Below are positions 41,362 to 50,475 of a DNA stretch of 64,000 bases, piece by piece. Under the pieces are notes generated by a model. It saw nothing but the letters and a program-made list of their open reading frames with translations, had not been told where the DNA came from and searched no databases. The stretch's first letter is position 1. Every line of letters begins with the position of its first letter. Position numbers and translations under genes: made by a program. This stretch comes from Streptomyces aurantiacus JA 4570 (GTDB lineage: Bacteria; Actinomycetota; Actinomycetes; Streptomycetales; Streptomycetaceae), in the NCBI RefSeq assembly GCF_000414115.1, contig NZ_AOPZ01000412.1:39070-103069 (forward strand). The letters run 5' to 3'.

Positions 41362-42618
41362 ATGGCTGTCGTCGGTGACCTGCGCGTTCTGCTGCGACTG
41401 CGGGACTTCCGGCGGCTGCTCGCCGTACGGCTTGTGTCCCAGGGCGCGGACGGCGTCTATCAGGTGGCGCTCGCCGCGTACGTCGTCTTCTCACCGGAGA
41501 AGGAGACCTCCCCCGCCGCGATCGCCTCGGCCATGGCGGTGCTGCTCCTGCCGTACTCCCTCGTCGGTCCGTTCGCGGGCGTCCTGCTCGACCGCTGGCG
41601 GCGGCGCCAGGTCCTCCTCTACGGCAATGTGCTGCGGGCCGCGCTCGCCTCCGTGACAGCCGTGCTGATCCTCAGCGGGACGCCGGACTGGCTCTTCTAC
41701 GCCTCCGCGCTGTGCGTCACCGCCGTCAACCGCTTCGTCCTGGCCGGACTCTCGGCGGCGCTGCCGCGCGTCGTGGACGCCGAGCGGCTGGTCATCGCCA
41801 ACTCCCTCTCCCCGACCGCCGGAACGCTCGCGGCCACCGCGGGCGGCGGGCTCGCCTTCGCGGTACGCATCGTGGCGGCGGACTCGGACGCCGTGGTCGT
41901 TCTCCTGGGAGCCGCGCTCTACCTGTGCTCGGCGCTCGCCTCCCTGCGCATGTCCCGGGAACTGCTCGGGCCCGAGCCGGAGTTGGTGCAGCCGCGCCTG
42001 GGAACGGCGCTCGCGGGGACCGCACGCGGTCTCCTTGCGGGCGTACGCCACCTCTCCGAGCGCCGGCCGGCCGCACACGCGCTGATCTCGATGACGTTGA
42101 TGCGGTTCTGCTTCGGCGCGCTCACGGTCATGGTCCTCATGCTGTGCCGGTACGCGTGGGCGTCGACGGAGGACGACGGGCTCGCGCTGCTCGGGGTCGC
42201 CGTGGGGGTATCCGGTGCCGGGTTCTTCGCGGCCGCCGTGGTGACGCCGTGGGCGGCCGGGCGATTCGGTCCGCGCGGCTGGCTCATGGTCTGCGCGGGG
42301 GCCGCGGCCGTCCTCGAACCCGCCTTGGGGCTGCCGTTCGCGCCGGCACCGATGCTCATCGCCGCCTTCGTCCTGGGGCTGGTCACCCAGGGCGCGAAGA
42401 TCGCCACGGACACGGTCGTCCAAGCAGCCGTGGACGACGGCTTCCGCGGCCGGATCTTCTCTCTGTACGACGTGTTGTTCAATGTCGCCTTCGTCGGCGC
42501 GGCAGGAGTGGCGGCCCTGATGCTGCCCCCTGACGGCAAATCGGTCCCGTTGGTTGTCACGGTGGCGGTCATCTACGCGGCGATTGCTGTGGCTATGGCC
42601 AGGTTTGACGACCAGTAA
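41362..42618 (+). CDS. MFS transporter
   Basis: A 418-residue major-facilitator protein with about eleven or twelve helices. DRWRRRQVLLYGN in the second-third helix loop is the MFS signature. The N-terminus LLRLRDFRRLLAVRLVSQGADG is typical of the DHA3-like antiporters in actinobacteria. ATG 41362 is preferred over the in-frame codon at 41347. It stands alone between ino1's terminator and the LppU-like gene; the substrate is unknown. Confidence 0.88.
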   Translation: MAVVGDLRVLLRLRDFRRLLAVRLVSQGADGVYQVALAAYVVFSPEKETSPAAIASAMAVLLLPYSLVGPFAGVLLDRWRRRQVLLYGNVLRAALASVTAVLILSGTPDWLFYASALCVTAVNRFVLAGLSAALPRVVDAERLVIANSLSPTAGTLAATAGGGLAFAVRIVAADSDAVVVLLGAALYLCSALASLRMSRELLGPEPELVQPRLGTALAGTARGLLAGVRHLSERRPAAHALISMTLMRFCFGALTVMVLMLCRYAWASTEDDGLALLGVAVGVSGAGFFAAAVVTPWAAGRFGPRGWLMVCAGAAAVLEPALGLPFAPAPMLIAAFVLGLVTQGAKIATDTVVQAAVDDGFRGRIFSLYDVLFNVAFVGAAGVAALMLPPDGKSVPLVVTVAVIYAAIAVAMARFDDQ

Positions 42619-42749
42619 GTGTCACATCAGTGCCACAGAGCCTTGTCTGGCTTCATTCCAGCCACGAGGGCCGGATAACTTACGAGAGTCATTTCGCGCC
42701 GCCGCGCAACCAACCCACATGCCTTGTGCTCTCTTCTAGGGGGATCCCC

Positions 42750-43244
42750 GTGTCCACTCCGCCGCCCCAGGGCCAGAACCCGTTCGCCCAGGGCCAGCAG
42801 CCCTACGGTCAGCCGCAGGGTGGTGCGCCGTACGGCCAGCCCCAGGGCGGCGGCGCGCCGTACCCGCCCCAGCCGGGCGCTCCGCAGCAGCCGGGTGTGC
42901 CCTTCTACCAGGGCGGCCCCGACTCGATGACTCCGCCCAAGAAGAGCAAGAAGAAGTTCATATTCATCGGCGCGGCCGTCGTCGTCGCCCTGATCGTGGG
43001 TGGCGCCCTGTACGCGAGCAAGGACGCCCCGTCCACAGCCGCGGTCGGTGACTGCATGAGCATCGGCAACCCGACGAGCGCCACCGACCCGGACCTGAAG
43101 GTCGTGGACTGCGGCGACTCCAAGGCCGCGTACAAGGTCGCGGAGAAGAAGGACAGCGGAACCTGCAACCTCAGGAAGTACTCCCAGTACCGGGAGACGG
43201 GTGGCGGCGACGACTTCACGCTCTGCTTGGAGAAGCTGAAGTAA
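42750..43244 (+). CDS. LppU-like membrane-anchored protein
   Basis: A 164-residue protein. The N-terminal 65 residues are Gln/Gly/Pro-rich with repeats of GQPQGG type. A Lys-rich KKSKKK stop and one membrane helix follow at about 75-93. The C-terminal 70 residues are extracytoplasmic and carry four Cys (in GDCMS, VVDCGD, GTCNL and TLCLE), likely two disulfides. It matches the small LppU-type family of actinobacteria, of unknown function. GTG 42750 follows AGGGGGATC. It precedes the two parS hairpins. Confidence 0.82.
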   Translation: MSTPPPQGQNPFAQGQQPYGQPQGGAPYGQPQGGGAPYPPQPGAPQQPGVPFYQGGPDSMTPPKKSKKKFIFIGAAVVVALIVGGALYASKDAPSTAAVGDCMSIGNPTSATDPDLKVVDCGDSKAAYKVAEKKDSGTCNLRKYSQYRETGGGDDFTLCLEKLK

Positions 43245-43259
43245 GCGATCCCGCACGCA

Positions 43260-43297
43260 CCGAGGGGCGATGTTTCACGTGAAACATCGCCCCTCGG
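43260..43297. terminator. 38-bp perfect palindrome: hairpin with parS at centre
   Basis: Arms CCGAGGGGCGAT and ATCGCCCCTCGG flank parS without mismatch, 15 bp past the LppU-like stop and before the convergent cca gene. Confidence 0.78.
43272..43285. other. parS site inside a hairpin
   Basis: Perfect GTTTCACGTGAAAC at the exact centre of palindrome 43260-43297. Confidence 0.94.
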
Positions 43298-43308
43298 CGT
43301 ACGTCCAG

Positions 43309-43342
43309 GGGGCGCTGTGTTTCACGTGAAACACAGCGCCCC
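43309..43342. terminator. 34-bp perfect palindrome: second hairpin with parS
   Basis: Arms GGGGCGCTGT and ACAGCGCCCC flank parS exactly, 11 bp after the first hairpin. It would stop the cca transcript from the other side. Confidence 0.78.
43319..43332. other. parS site inside a hairpin
   Basis: Perfect GTTTCACGTGAAAC at the centre of palindrome 43309-43342, 47 bp from the preceding parS. Confidence 0.94.
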
Positions 43343-43394
43343 TTCGCGTTGCCAGCTCCCCGAATCCGCGCGGTGGGCTCCGCAAACCTCCGCC

Positions 43395-44870
43395 TCAGCC
43401 CTCCGGCTGCTCTCCGGCCCACCACTCCTTGAGCGCCGCCACCGCCGCGTCCCGCTCCATCGGTCCGTTCTCCAGGCGCAGCTCAAGCAGGAACTTGTAC
43501 GCCTTGCCGATCACCGGCCCGGAGCCCACGTCCAGGATCTGCATGATCTCGTTGCCGTCGAGGTCGGGGCGGATGGAGTCCAGCTCCTCCTGCTCCTGGA
43601 GGCGGGCGATGCGCTCCTCCAGGCCGTCGTACGCGCGCGAGAGCGCGGTGGCCTTGCGCTTGTTGCGGGTCGTGCAGTCGGAGCGGGTCAGCTTGTGCAG
43701 GCGGTCGAGCAGGGGACCCGCGTCGCGCACGTAACGGCGTACCGCCGAGTCCGTCCACTCGCCCGTGCCGTATCCGTGGAAGCGCAGGTGCAGCTCGACC
43801 AGGCGTGAAACGTCCTTGATGAGCTCATTCGAGTACTTGAGGGCCGTCATGCGTTTCTTGGTCATCTTCGCGCCGACCACTTCGTGGTGGTGGAAGGAGA
43901 CCCGGCCGTCCTTCTCGAAGCGACGCGTCTTCGGCTTGCCGATGTCGTGCAGCAGGGCGGCGAGCCGCAGCGTCAGGTCCGGGCCGTCCGTCTCCAGGGC
44001 CATCGCCTGCTCGAGGACGATCAGAGTGTGGTCGTAGACGTCCTTGTGCCGGTGGTGCTCGTCGCGCTCAAGCCGCAGCGCCGGAAGCTCGGGCAGGACG
44101 TAGTCGGCCAGGCCCGTGTCGACGAGCAGCGCGAGACCCTTGGCCGGGTGCGGGGACAGGATCAGCTTGTTCAGCTCGTCCCGGACGCGCTCGGCGGAGA
44201 CGATCTCGATGCGCCCGGCCATCGCCTTCATCGCGGCGACGACCTCCGGGGCCACCTCGAAGTCGAGCTGCGCGGCGAAGCGGGCGGCGCGCATCATCCG
44301 CAGCGGGTCGTCCGAGAAGGACTCCTCGGGGGTGCCGGGCGTCCGCAGGGCCCGCTCCGCCAGGTCGTCGAGGCCGCCGTGCGGGTCGATGAAGTCCTTC
44401 TCCGGGAGCGCCACGGCCATCGCGTTCACGGTGAAGTCGCGGCGGACGAGGTCATCCTCGATCGAGTCGCCGTACGACACCTCGGGCTTGCGCGAGGTCC
44501 TGTCGTACGCCTCCGATCGATATGTCGTCACCTCGACCTGGAAGCACTGCTCGGCGCCGTCCACACGAGCGTTCTTCTGGCAGCCCACCGTGCCGAAGGC
44601 GATCCCGACCTCCCACACGGCGTCCGCCCACGGCCGGACGATCTTCAGTACGTCCTCGGGGCGGGCGTCCGTCGTGAAGTCCAGGTCGTTGCCGAGCCGG
44701 CCCAGGAGCGCGTCCCGGACCGATCCGCCGACCAGGGCGAGCGAGAACCCGGCCTCCTGGAAACGGCGGGCGAGGTCGTCCGCGACAGGGGAGACGCGCA
44801 GCAGCTCGCTCACGGCGCGGTGCTGCGCCTGGCTCAGGGCACGGGGATTGTCTTCGTTGGCGTTCGGCAC
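43395..44870 (-). CDS. cca: CCA-adding tRNA nucleotidyltransferase
   Basis: A 491-residue enzyme that builds or repairs the CCA end of tRNAs. The class II nucleotidyltransferase head has GGSVRDALLG and the metal-binding DLDFTTD; RRDFTVNAMAV is the next family motif. An HD domain (LLHDIGKPKTRRF, about 305-320) follows, as in many bacterial CCA enzymes. GTG 44870 (MPNANEDN) is preferred because upstream frame sequence is not domain-like; no clear ribosome site precedes it. It diverges from the DUF6049 gene. Confidence 0.92.
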   Translation of the reverse strand: MPNANEDNPRALSQAQHRAVSELLRVSPVADDLARRFQEAGFSLALVGGSVRDALLGRLGNDLDFTTDARPEDVLKIVRPWADAVWEVGIAFGTVGCQKNARVDGAEQCFQVEVTTYRSEAYDRTSRKPEVSYGDSIEDDLVRRDFTVNAMAVALPEKDFIDPHGGLDDLAERALRTPGTPEESFSDDPLRMMRAARFAAQLDFEVAPEVVAAMKAMAGRIEIVSAERVRDELNKLILSPHPAKGLALLVDTGLADYVLPELPALRLERDEHHRHKDVYDHTLIVLEQAMALETDGPDLTLRLAALLHDIGKPKTRRFEKDGRVSFHHHEVVGAKMTKKRMTALKYSNELIKDVSRLVELHLRFHGYGTGEWTDSAVRRYVRDAGPLLDRLHKLTRSDCTTRNKRKATALSRAYDGLEERIARLQEQEELDSIRPDLDGNEIMQILDVGSGPVIGKAYKFLLELRLENGPMERDAAVAALKEWWAGEQPEG

Positions 44871-45096
44871 AACAGAAAAGGGTACGTGCCCCGGCCGCGG
44901 GCGGCCGCCCGGATTTCCGCTGCGTAGGTCGGGGCCGTTCACGGCGCTCACCACGGCCCTCGCGGGCGCGGCAGTCAGTTGTTGCGATCTTGTGGAGCGG
45001 TCCGCGGCACTTAGCCCCCGCGCACCTCGTTACCATGCGTGGACGCAGCGAACGACAACCACCGACACACCTGACGACGACGAGGACGGGCAACGC

Positions 45097-47538
45097 GTGG
45101 CCGAGGCGGCAGACTTCCCGGGGACCAGCCCCTCACCTGCCCGCCGGTGGCTCCGGCGCACAGCGACACTGCTGGCCGGGGCTCCCCTGCTGGCCGGTCT
45201 GCTGCACGTGCCCGCGAGCGCGTCCGCGTACACGGCATCCCCAGAGGTGACGGCGAACACGTCGAGCGCCACGCGTGCGGCCACCGGCACCACGAGCGCG
45301 CAGACGGCCGCCTCCCGCCCGAAAGCCGCCGCCACCGGCTCCCGCACCGTGAATGTCTCCCTGAACGCGCTCACGCCCAGCGCGCCGCGCGAGGGCGACA
45401 CCGTCACCGTGTCGGGCACGGTCACCAACGACGGCAGCCAGGCGGTCACCGACGCCCAGGTGGGCCTGCGCGTGGGCACCGCCCTCGGCGGCCGTACGGA
45501 GATCGACAGCGCCGCGAAGCGCACCGCGTACCAGCCGGGGGCCGACGGCAGCGAGGTCGGCGGAAAGTACGTCCAGAAGATCTCCCGGCTCGCCCCTGGC
45601 GTCCGGCACGACTTCAGCATCTCCGTGCCCGTGAGCGCCCTGGACCTCGGCATGGACGGCGTCTACCAGCTCGCCGTCACGCTCACCGGCCAGACCGCGG
45701 CCCAGCCCTTCCCCCAGGTGCTCGGGATCGAGCGGACCTTCCTGCCGTGGCAGGACGGGGCCGCCGCGACGAAGACCAAGACCACCTACCTGTGGCCGCT
45801 CGTCTCCACCACGCACCTCACCGCGAGGACGCGCTCGGACGAGCAGCAGACGCCGCTCTTCAAGGACGAGAGCCTGGCCAAGGAGCTCCAGCCGGGCGGC
45901 CGCCTGCAGCAGCTCCTGACGCTCGGCAGCCAGCTCGACGTCACCTGGGTCATGGATCCGGACCTGCTGGTCTCGGTCGAGGCGATGACGACGAGCTACG
46001 ACGTCGAGGGCCCCGACGGCACGACCGTCCCGGGCAGGCACCAGGCAGTCGCGAAGCAGTGGCTCAACCAGCTCCAGAAGGCCGTGAAGGGCAAGAAGGT
46101 CGTCGCGTTGCCGTTCGCCGACCCCGACCTCGCCTCGCTCGCCCACACCGGCAAGTCCGTCACCGGCTCGCTCGGCCACCTCAAGGAAGCCACCGAAGTC
46201 AGCGCCAAGGCCGTGCACGACATCCTCATGGTCAAGCCGAGCTCGGACTTCGCCTGGCCCGCGGAGGGCGCCGTCGACCCGTCGGTCGTCGACGTCGCCA
46301 CCTCGGCCGGCGCCCACTCGGTGATCGCCCGCAGCGACAGCCTGCGCGAGACGGGCGGGCTGCCGTACACGCCCAGCGCGGCGCGTCCCATCGGCGGCGG
46401 CACGACCGCGGTGGTCGCGGACGCCCGCCTGTCCACCGCCTTCCGCGGCGACATGACGGGCGCCGAGAACTCCACGCTCGCCGTCCAGGAGTTCCTCGCC
46501 CAGAGCCTCATGGTCACGCTGCAGGATCCCGGCAAGCAGCGCAGCATCGTGGTCGCACCGCAGCGCATGCCGACCGCCAGCCAGGCCCAGTCGATGGCCA
46601 AGGCGCTGACCGCCCTCGACGACAAGCGCTGGTCGCAGCCGCAGGACCTGGCGTCCGCCGCGAAGGCCAAGCCGGACCCGGGCGCCACCACGCAGGTCCC
46701 GTCCGTCGGCGCCTACCCGGCGTCCCTGCGCAGGCAGGAACTGCCCCGCTCGGCGTTCCTGGAGGTCCAGGCCACCCAGGGCAAGCTCGACCGCTTCCAG
46801 GAGATCCTCTCCGCGCCGGAGCGCGTCATCACCCCCTTCGGCCGGGCGATGGACCGCGAGATGTCCACGTCGTGGCGCGGCCGCCCGGCGGAGGCGGGGA
46901 CCTTCCGCAAGGGAGTACAGGGGTATCTGACCAGCCTCACCGAACAGGTGAAGTTGATCAACAAGTCCGACGTGAAGCTTTCGGGTCGCAGCGCGACCAT
47001 CCCGGTCACGGTGCAGAACAACCTGGTCCAGGGCGTCGACCACCTCGTCCTGCGCCTGACGTCGACCAACCCCACCCGCCTGAAGGTCGGCGACGGCCTC
47101 TACGAGGAGCTGCCGGTCAAGATCACCGGCGGCGGTCACACCCAGTCCGTGAAGTTCACCACCACGGCCAACGCCAACGGCCCCGTCACGGTCTCCGCCC
47201 AGCTCTACACCGAGGACGGGCAGCCCTACGGCTCCGAGGTCCGCTTCGACGTCAACGTCACCGAGTTCACCTCCACGGTGATGCTGGTCATCGGCGGCGG
47301 CGTCCTGCTCCTCGTCCTCGCCGGGTTCCGCATGTACACCCAGCGCAAGCGCGCGGCCCGCCAGCGGGCGGAGGCTGGCCCGGACGGCGGCCCCGACGAG
47401 GACTCCGACGCCGCCCCTGACCCCGCCCCCGGCCCCGACCCGGGCGCGGACGATCCCGAGCAGCCGAGTGACCCGACACCGGACACCGCTCCCGAAAGCA
47501 CCGAGCCGTCGCACCCGGGTGAGAGAGTGGACCGTTGA
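45097..47538 (+). CDS. DUF6049-type secreted, membrane-anchored protein
   Basis: An 813-residue extracytoplasmic protein. The signal peptide is visible at about 17-47 (RRWLRRTATLLAGAPLLAGLL, then HVPASASA). A large domain follows with beta-rich strings such as VNVSLNALTPSAPREGDTVTVSGTV (about residues 88-112), and one membrane helix at about 730-750 precedes a basic then acidic Pro-rich tail. It corresponds to the actinobacterial protein always found just upstream of murJ (as Rv3909 is in Mycobacterium tuberculosis). Function unknown but envelope-related by position. GTG 45097 has GAGGACGGG before it. Confidence 0.85.
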   Translation: MAEAADFPGTSPSPARRWLRRTATLLAGAPLLAGLLHVPASASAYTASPEVTANTSSATRAATGTTSAQTAASRPKAAATGSRTVNVSLNALTPSAPREGDTVTVSGTVTNDGSQAVTDAQVGLRVGTALGGRTEIDSAAKRTAYQPGADGSEVGGKYVQKISRLAPGVRHDFSISVPVSALDLGMDGVYQLAVTLTGQTAAQPFPQVLGIERTFLPWQDGAAATKTKTTYLWPLVSTTHLTARTRSDEQQTPLFKDESLAKELQPGGRLQQLLTLGSQLDVTWVMDPDLLVSVEAMTTSYDVEGPDGTTVPGRHQAVAKQWLNQLQKAVKGKKVVALPFADPDLASLAHTGKSVTGSLGHLKEATEVSAKAVHDILMVKPSSDFAWPAEGAVDPSVVDVATSAGAHSVIARSDSLRETGGLPYTPSAARPIGGGTTAVVADARLSTAFRGDMTGAENSTLAVQEFLAQSLMVTLQDPGKQRSIVVAPQRMPTASQAQSMAKALTALDDKRWSQPQDLASAAKAKPDPGATTQVPSVGAYPASLRRQELPRSAFLEVQATQGKLDRFQEILSAPERVITPFGRAMDREMSTSWRGRPAEAGTFRKGVQGYLTSLTEQVKLINKSDVKLSGRSATIPVTVQNNLVQGVDHLVLRLTSTNPTRLKVGDGLYEELPVKITGGGHTQSVKFTTTANANGPVTVSAQLYTEDGQPYGSEVRFDVNVTEFTSTVMLVIGGGVLLLVLAGFRMYTQRKRAARQRAEAGPDGGPDEDSDAAPDPAPGPDPGADDPEQPSDPTPDTAPESTEPSHPGERVDR

Positions 47539-47585
47539 GCGATGTCGTGGCCGGTGGGCCCGGGGACCATGAGGTGGGGTAAACC

Positions 47586-50357
47586 ATGAACGCGCCGTAC
47601 GACGGTGAGCGCGGCGAGGGCACGGGCAGCTCCGGCGCGGCCGGGGGCCCGCCTCCCGGCACCCCTGAGGACGGTCAGGTGCCGCCGCAGCACGCGCCGG
47701 ACGCCTACCTCCAGGACGCGTACGCCCAGGACCCCTACCGGGCTCAGGACCTCTCGGCCCAGGATCCGGTGGCCGAGGCGCTCTACGACCGCGCGGCGCA
47801 CCCCCCGCCGCCCCCCGGCAGCTACCCCGACCCGCAGCAGCTCTACGCCCAGCCGCCCTCGTCGCAGTACCAGCCGGACCCCCGCGTCTGGGCCCAGACC
47901 CCGCCCCCGGAGCCGGAGGGCCCGACCCGGCATCTCCCGTACGGCGACGACCCGCGCACGACGCAGTACGTGGGCGTGGACGACCTCGTCACCCAGGCCG
48001 GCGAGGAGCGGCACCAGCCGGACGCCTTCGCCCACCTCTTCCGGGACCAGCAGGCCGGCTACCAGGACCCGCGGGCGGGCGGCTACGGCAACCAGCAGGC
48101 CCCCGACCCGCGCGCCCAGCAGGCATCCGGGTACGAAGGCCAGCAGCACGGCGGGTACCAGGGCCAGCAGCCCTCGGAGTACCAGGGCGGGCAGCCCGCC
48201 CAGGGCGCCGGGCATCAAGGCCGGCACGCCGCCGACCACCAGGGACAGCCCGCCGCCGGGTACCAGGACCAGCAGGGCGGCGGCGCGTACCCGTACCAGC
48301 AGCAGCCCGGCCAGGCGCCCTACGCGGACCCTCAGCAGCCGGGCGCCGGGTACGCCGACCAGCACGGCCAATACGACCAATACGGCCAGCAGCACGCCGC
48401 CGGATACGCCGCCCAGCAGCAGCCCGGGGCCGCATACCCCGATCAGCAGGGCGCGCCGTACGCGTACCCGCAGAACGACGCCGCCTACGGCGACCAGCAC
48501 CACGCCCAGTACGCACAGCAGGGCACGCCGTACGCCGCGCAGCAGGCCGGCGGCTACTACCAGGACCCCAGTCAGTACCCGGACCCCAACCAGGGCGGCT
48601 ACTACCAGGACCCGCAGTACGACAGTGCACGCCCGCCGACAGAGCCGGAGCCATCGGCGCCTCCGGCCGTCCCGGCGCCCGCCAAGCCCTCCACGCCCGC
48701 ACCGGCGACGCCCGCGGGGAAGTCCGGCGGCCGCGCGGCCAGCCTGCTGAAGTCGAGCGCGGTGATGGCCGCGGGCACGATGGTGTCCCGCCTCACCGGC
48801 TTCGTCCGCTCGGCAATGATCGTCTCCGCCCTGGGCATCGGCCTCCTCGGCGACACCTTCACGGTCGCCTACCAGCTGCCGACGATGATCTACATCCTCA
48901 CCGTCGGCGGCGGCCTCAACTCGGTGTTCGTGCCGCAGCTCGTGCGCGCCCAGAAGAACGACGCGGACGGCGGCCAGGCGTACGCCAACCGGCTCCTGAC
49001 GCTCGTCATGGTGGCGCTGGGCATCCTCACCGTGCTCGGCTGGCTGGCGGCGCCGCTGCTGGTCCACGCGCTCTCCACGCCGGTCGCCAGCGACCCGGAC
49101 GCCAACGAAGTCGCCGTCACCTTCGTCCGCTACTTCCTGCCCTCGATCTTCTTCATGGGCATCCACGTCGTGATGGGGCAGATCCTCAACGCGCGCGGGA
49201 AGTTCGGCGCGATGATGTGGACCCCGGTCCTCAACAACATCGTCATCATCGCGACGCTCGGCATGTTCCTGTGGGTGTACGGCACCTCCGAGAAGTCCGG
49301 GATGCGCGTCACCTCGATCCCCGACGACGGGGTGCGCCTGCTCGGCGCCGGCGTTCTGCTCGGGCTCGTCGTCCAGTCGCTCGCGATGTTCCCCTACCTG
49401 CGCGAGACCGGCTTCAAGCTGCGTCTGCGCTTCGACTGGAAGGGCCAGGGCCTCGGCAAGGCCGCCAAGCTGGCCAAGTGGACGATGCTCTTCGTCCTCG
49501 CCAACCAGGCGGGCGCGATCGTCGTGACCCAGCTCGGCACCGCGGCGGTCAAGCACTCCGGCATGGACGGCACGGGCTTCTCCGCCTACGCCAACGCCCA
49601 GCTCATCTGGGGCCTCCCGCAGGCCATCATCACGGTCTCCCTGATGGCCGCCCTGCTGCCGAGGCTGTCCCGCTCGGCCCACGAGGGCGACACCGGGGCC
49701 GTCCGCGACGACATCTCCCAGGGCCTGCGCACCTCGGCCGTCGCGATCGTGCCGATCGCCTTCAGCTTCCTCGCGCTCGGCATCCCGATGTGCACGCTGA
49801 TGTTCGGCTCGTCCGGCGTCAACGCCGCGACCCGCATGGGCTACATGCTGATGGCCTTCGGCCTCGGCCTCATCCCGTACTCGGTGCAGTACGTCGTCCT
49901 GCGCGCCTTCTACGCGTACGAGGACACCCGCACCCCCTTCTACAACACGGTCGTCGTGGCCGCCTTCAACGCCGCCGCCTCCGGGGTCTGCTACCTGGTA
50001 CTGCCCGCGCGCTGGGCCGTGGCGGGCATGGCGCTCTCGTACGGCGCCGCCTACGCGATCGGCGTGGGCGTCGCCTGGCAGCGGCTGCGCAAGCGGCTGG
50101 GGGGCGACCTGGACGGCGCGAACGTGATCCGTACGTACGCCCGCCTCGCGCTGGCGTCCGCACCGGGGGCGATTCTCGGCGCCGGGATCGGGTACGCGAT
50201 CACGAAGGCGCTCGGCCAGGGTGTCATCGGCTCGCTGGCAGCGCTGGTCGTCGGCTGTGCGGTGCTCTTCGGGGTCTTCTTCGTGGCCGCGCGACGCATG
50301 CGGATCCAGGAGCTGAACTCGCTGGTCGGTATGGTGCGCGGACGACTCGGGCGCTGA
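47586..50357 (+). CDS. murJ: lipid II flippase MurJ with long low-complexity N-terminus
   Basis: A 923-residue protein. The MurJ/MviN core of about fourteen helices starts near residue 383 (ASLLKSSAVMAAGTMVSRLTG) and ends at the C-terminus; it flips lipid II for cell-wall synthesis. The first 380 residues are Gln/Tyr/Gly/Ala/Pro-rich with YQGQQ, YQDQQ and YADQ type repeats and should be disordered and cytoplasmic. ATG 47586 starts the only coding-like frame. It follows the DUF6049 gene by 47 bp and precedes a pseudokinase, which in mycobacteria is fused to MurJ. Confidence 0.93.
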   Translation: MNAPYDGERGEGTGSSGAAGGPPPGTPEDGQVPPQHAPDAYLQDAYAQDPYRAQDLSAQDPVAEALYDRAAHPPPPPGSYPDPQQLYAQPPSSQYQPDPRVWAQTPPPEPEGPTRHLPYGDDPRTTQYVGVDDLVTQAGEERHQPDAFAHLFRDQQAGYQDPRAGGYGNQQAPDPRAQQASGYEGQQHGGYQGQQPSEYQGGQPAQGAGHQGRHAADHQGQPAAGYQDQQGGGAYPYQQQPGQAPYADPQQPGAGYADQHGQYDQYGQQHAAGYAAQQQPGAAYPDQQGAPYAYPQNDAAYGDQHHAQYAQQGTPYAAQQAGGYYQDPSQYPDPNQGGYYQDPQYDSARPPTEPEPSAPPAVPAPAKPSTPAPATPAGKSGGRAASLLKSSAVMAAGTMVSRLTGFVRSAMIVSALGIGLLGDTFTVAYQLPTMIYILTVGGGLNSVFVPQLVRAQKNDADGGQAYANRLLTLVMVALGILTVLGWLAAPLLVHALSTPVASDPDANEVAVTFVRYFLPSIFFMGIHVVMGQILNARGKFGAMMWTPVLNNIVIIATLGMFLWVYGTSEKSGMRVTSIPDDGVRLLGAGVLLGLVVQSLAMFPYLRETGFKLRLRFDWKGQGLGKAAKLAKWTMLFVLANQAGAIVVTQLGTAAVKHSGMDGTGFSAYANAQLIWGLPQAIITVSLMAALLPRLSRSAHEGDTGAVRDDISQGLRTSAVAIVPIAFSFLALGIPMCTLMFGSSGVNAATRMGYMLMAFGLGLIPYSVQYVVLRAFYAYEDTRTPFYNTVVVAAFNAAASGVCYLVLPARWAVAGMALSYGAAYAIGVGVAWQRLRKRLGGDLDGANVIRTYARLALASAPGAILGAGIGYAITKALGQGVIGSLAALVVGCAVLFGVFFVAARRMRIQELNSLVGMVRGRLGR

Positions 50358-50475
50358 TGTGAAGGAGTCCGCACAACCATCGTCGGCCACCGCGTGTCGT
50401 GCATAGCGCTGGACTGTGGGCACAATTGGCTTTGGCGTCTGACGAAGCGCAACGGATGGGGAGGCAGGAACGACG

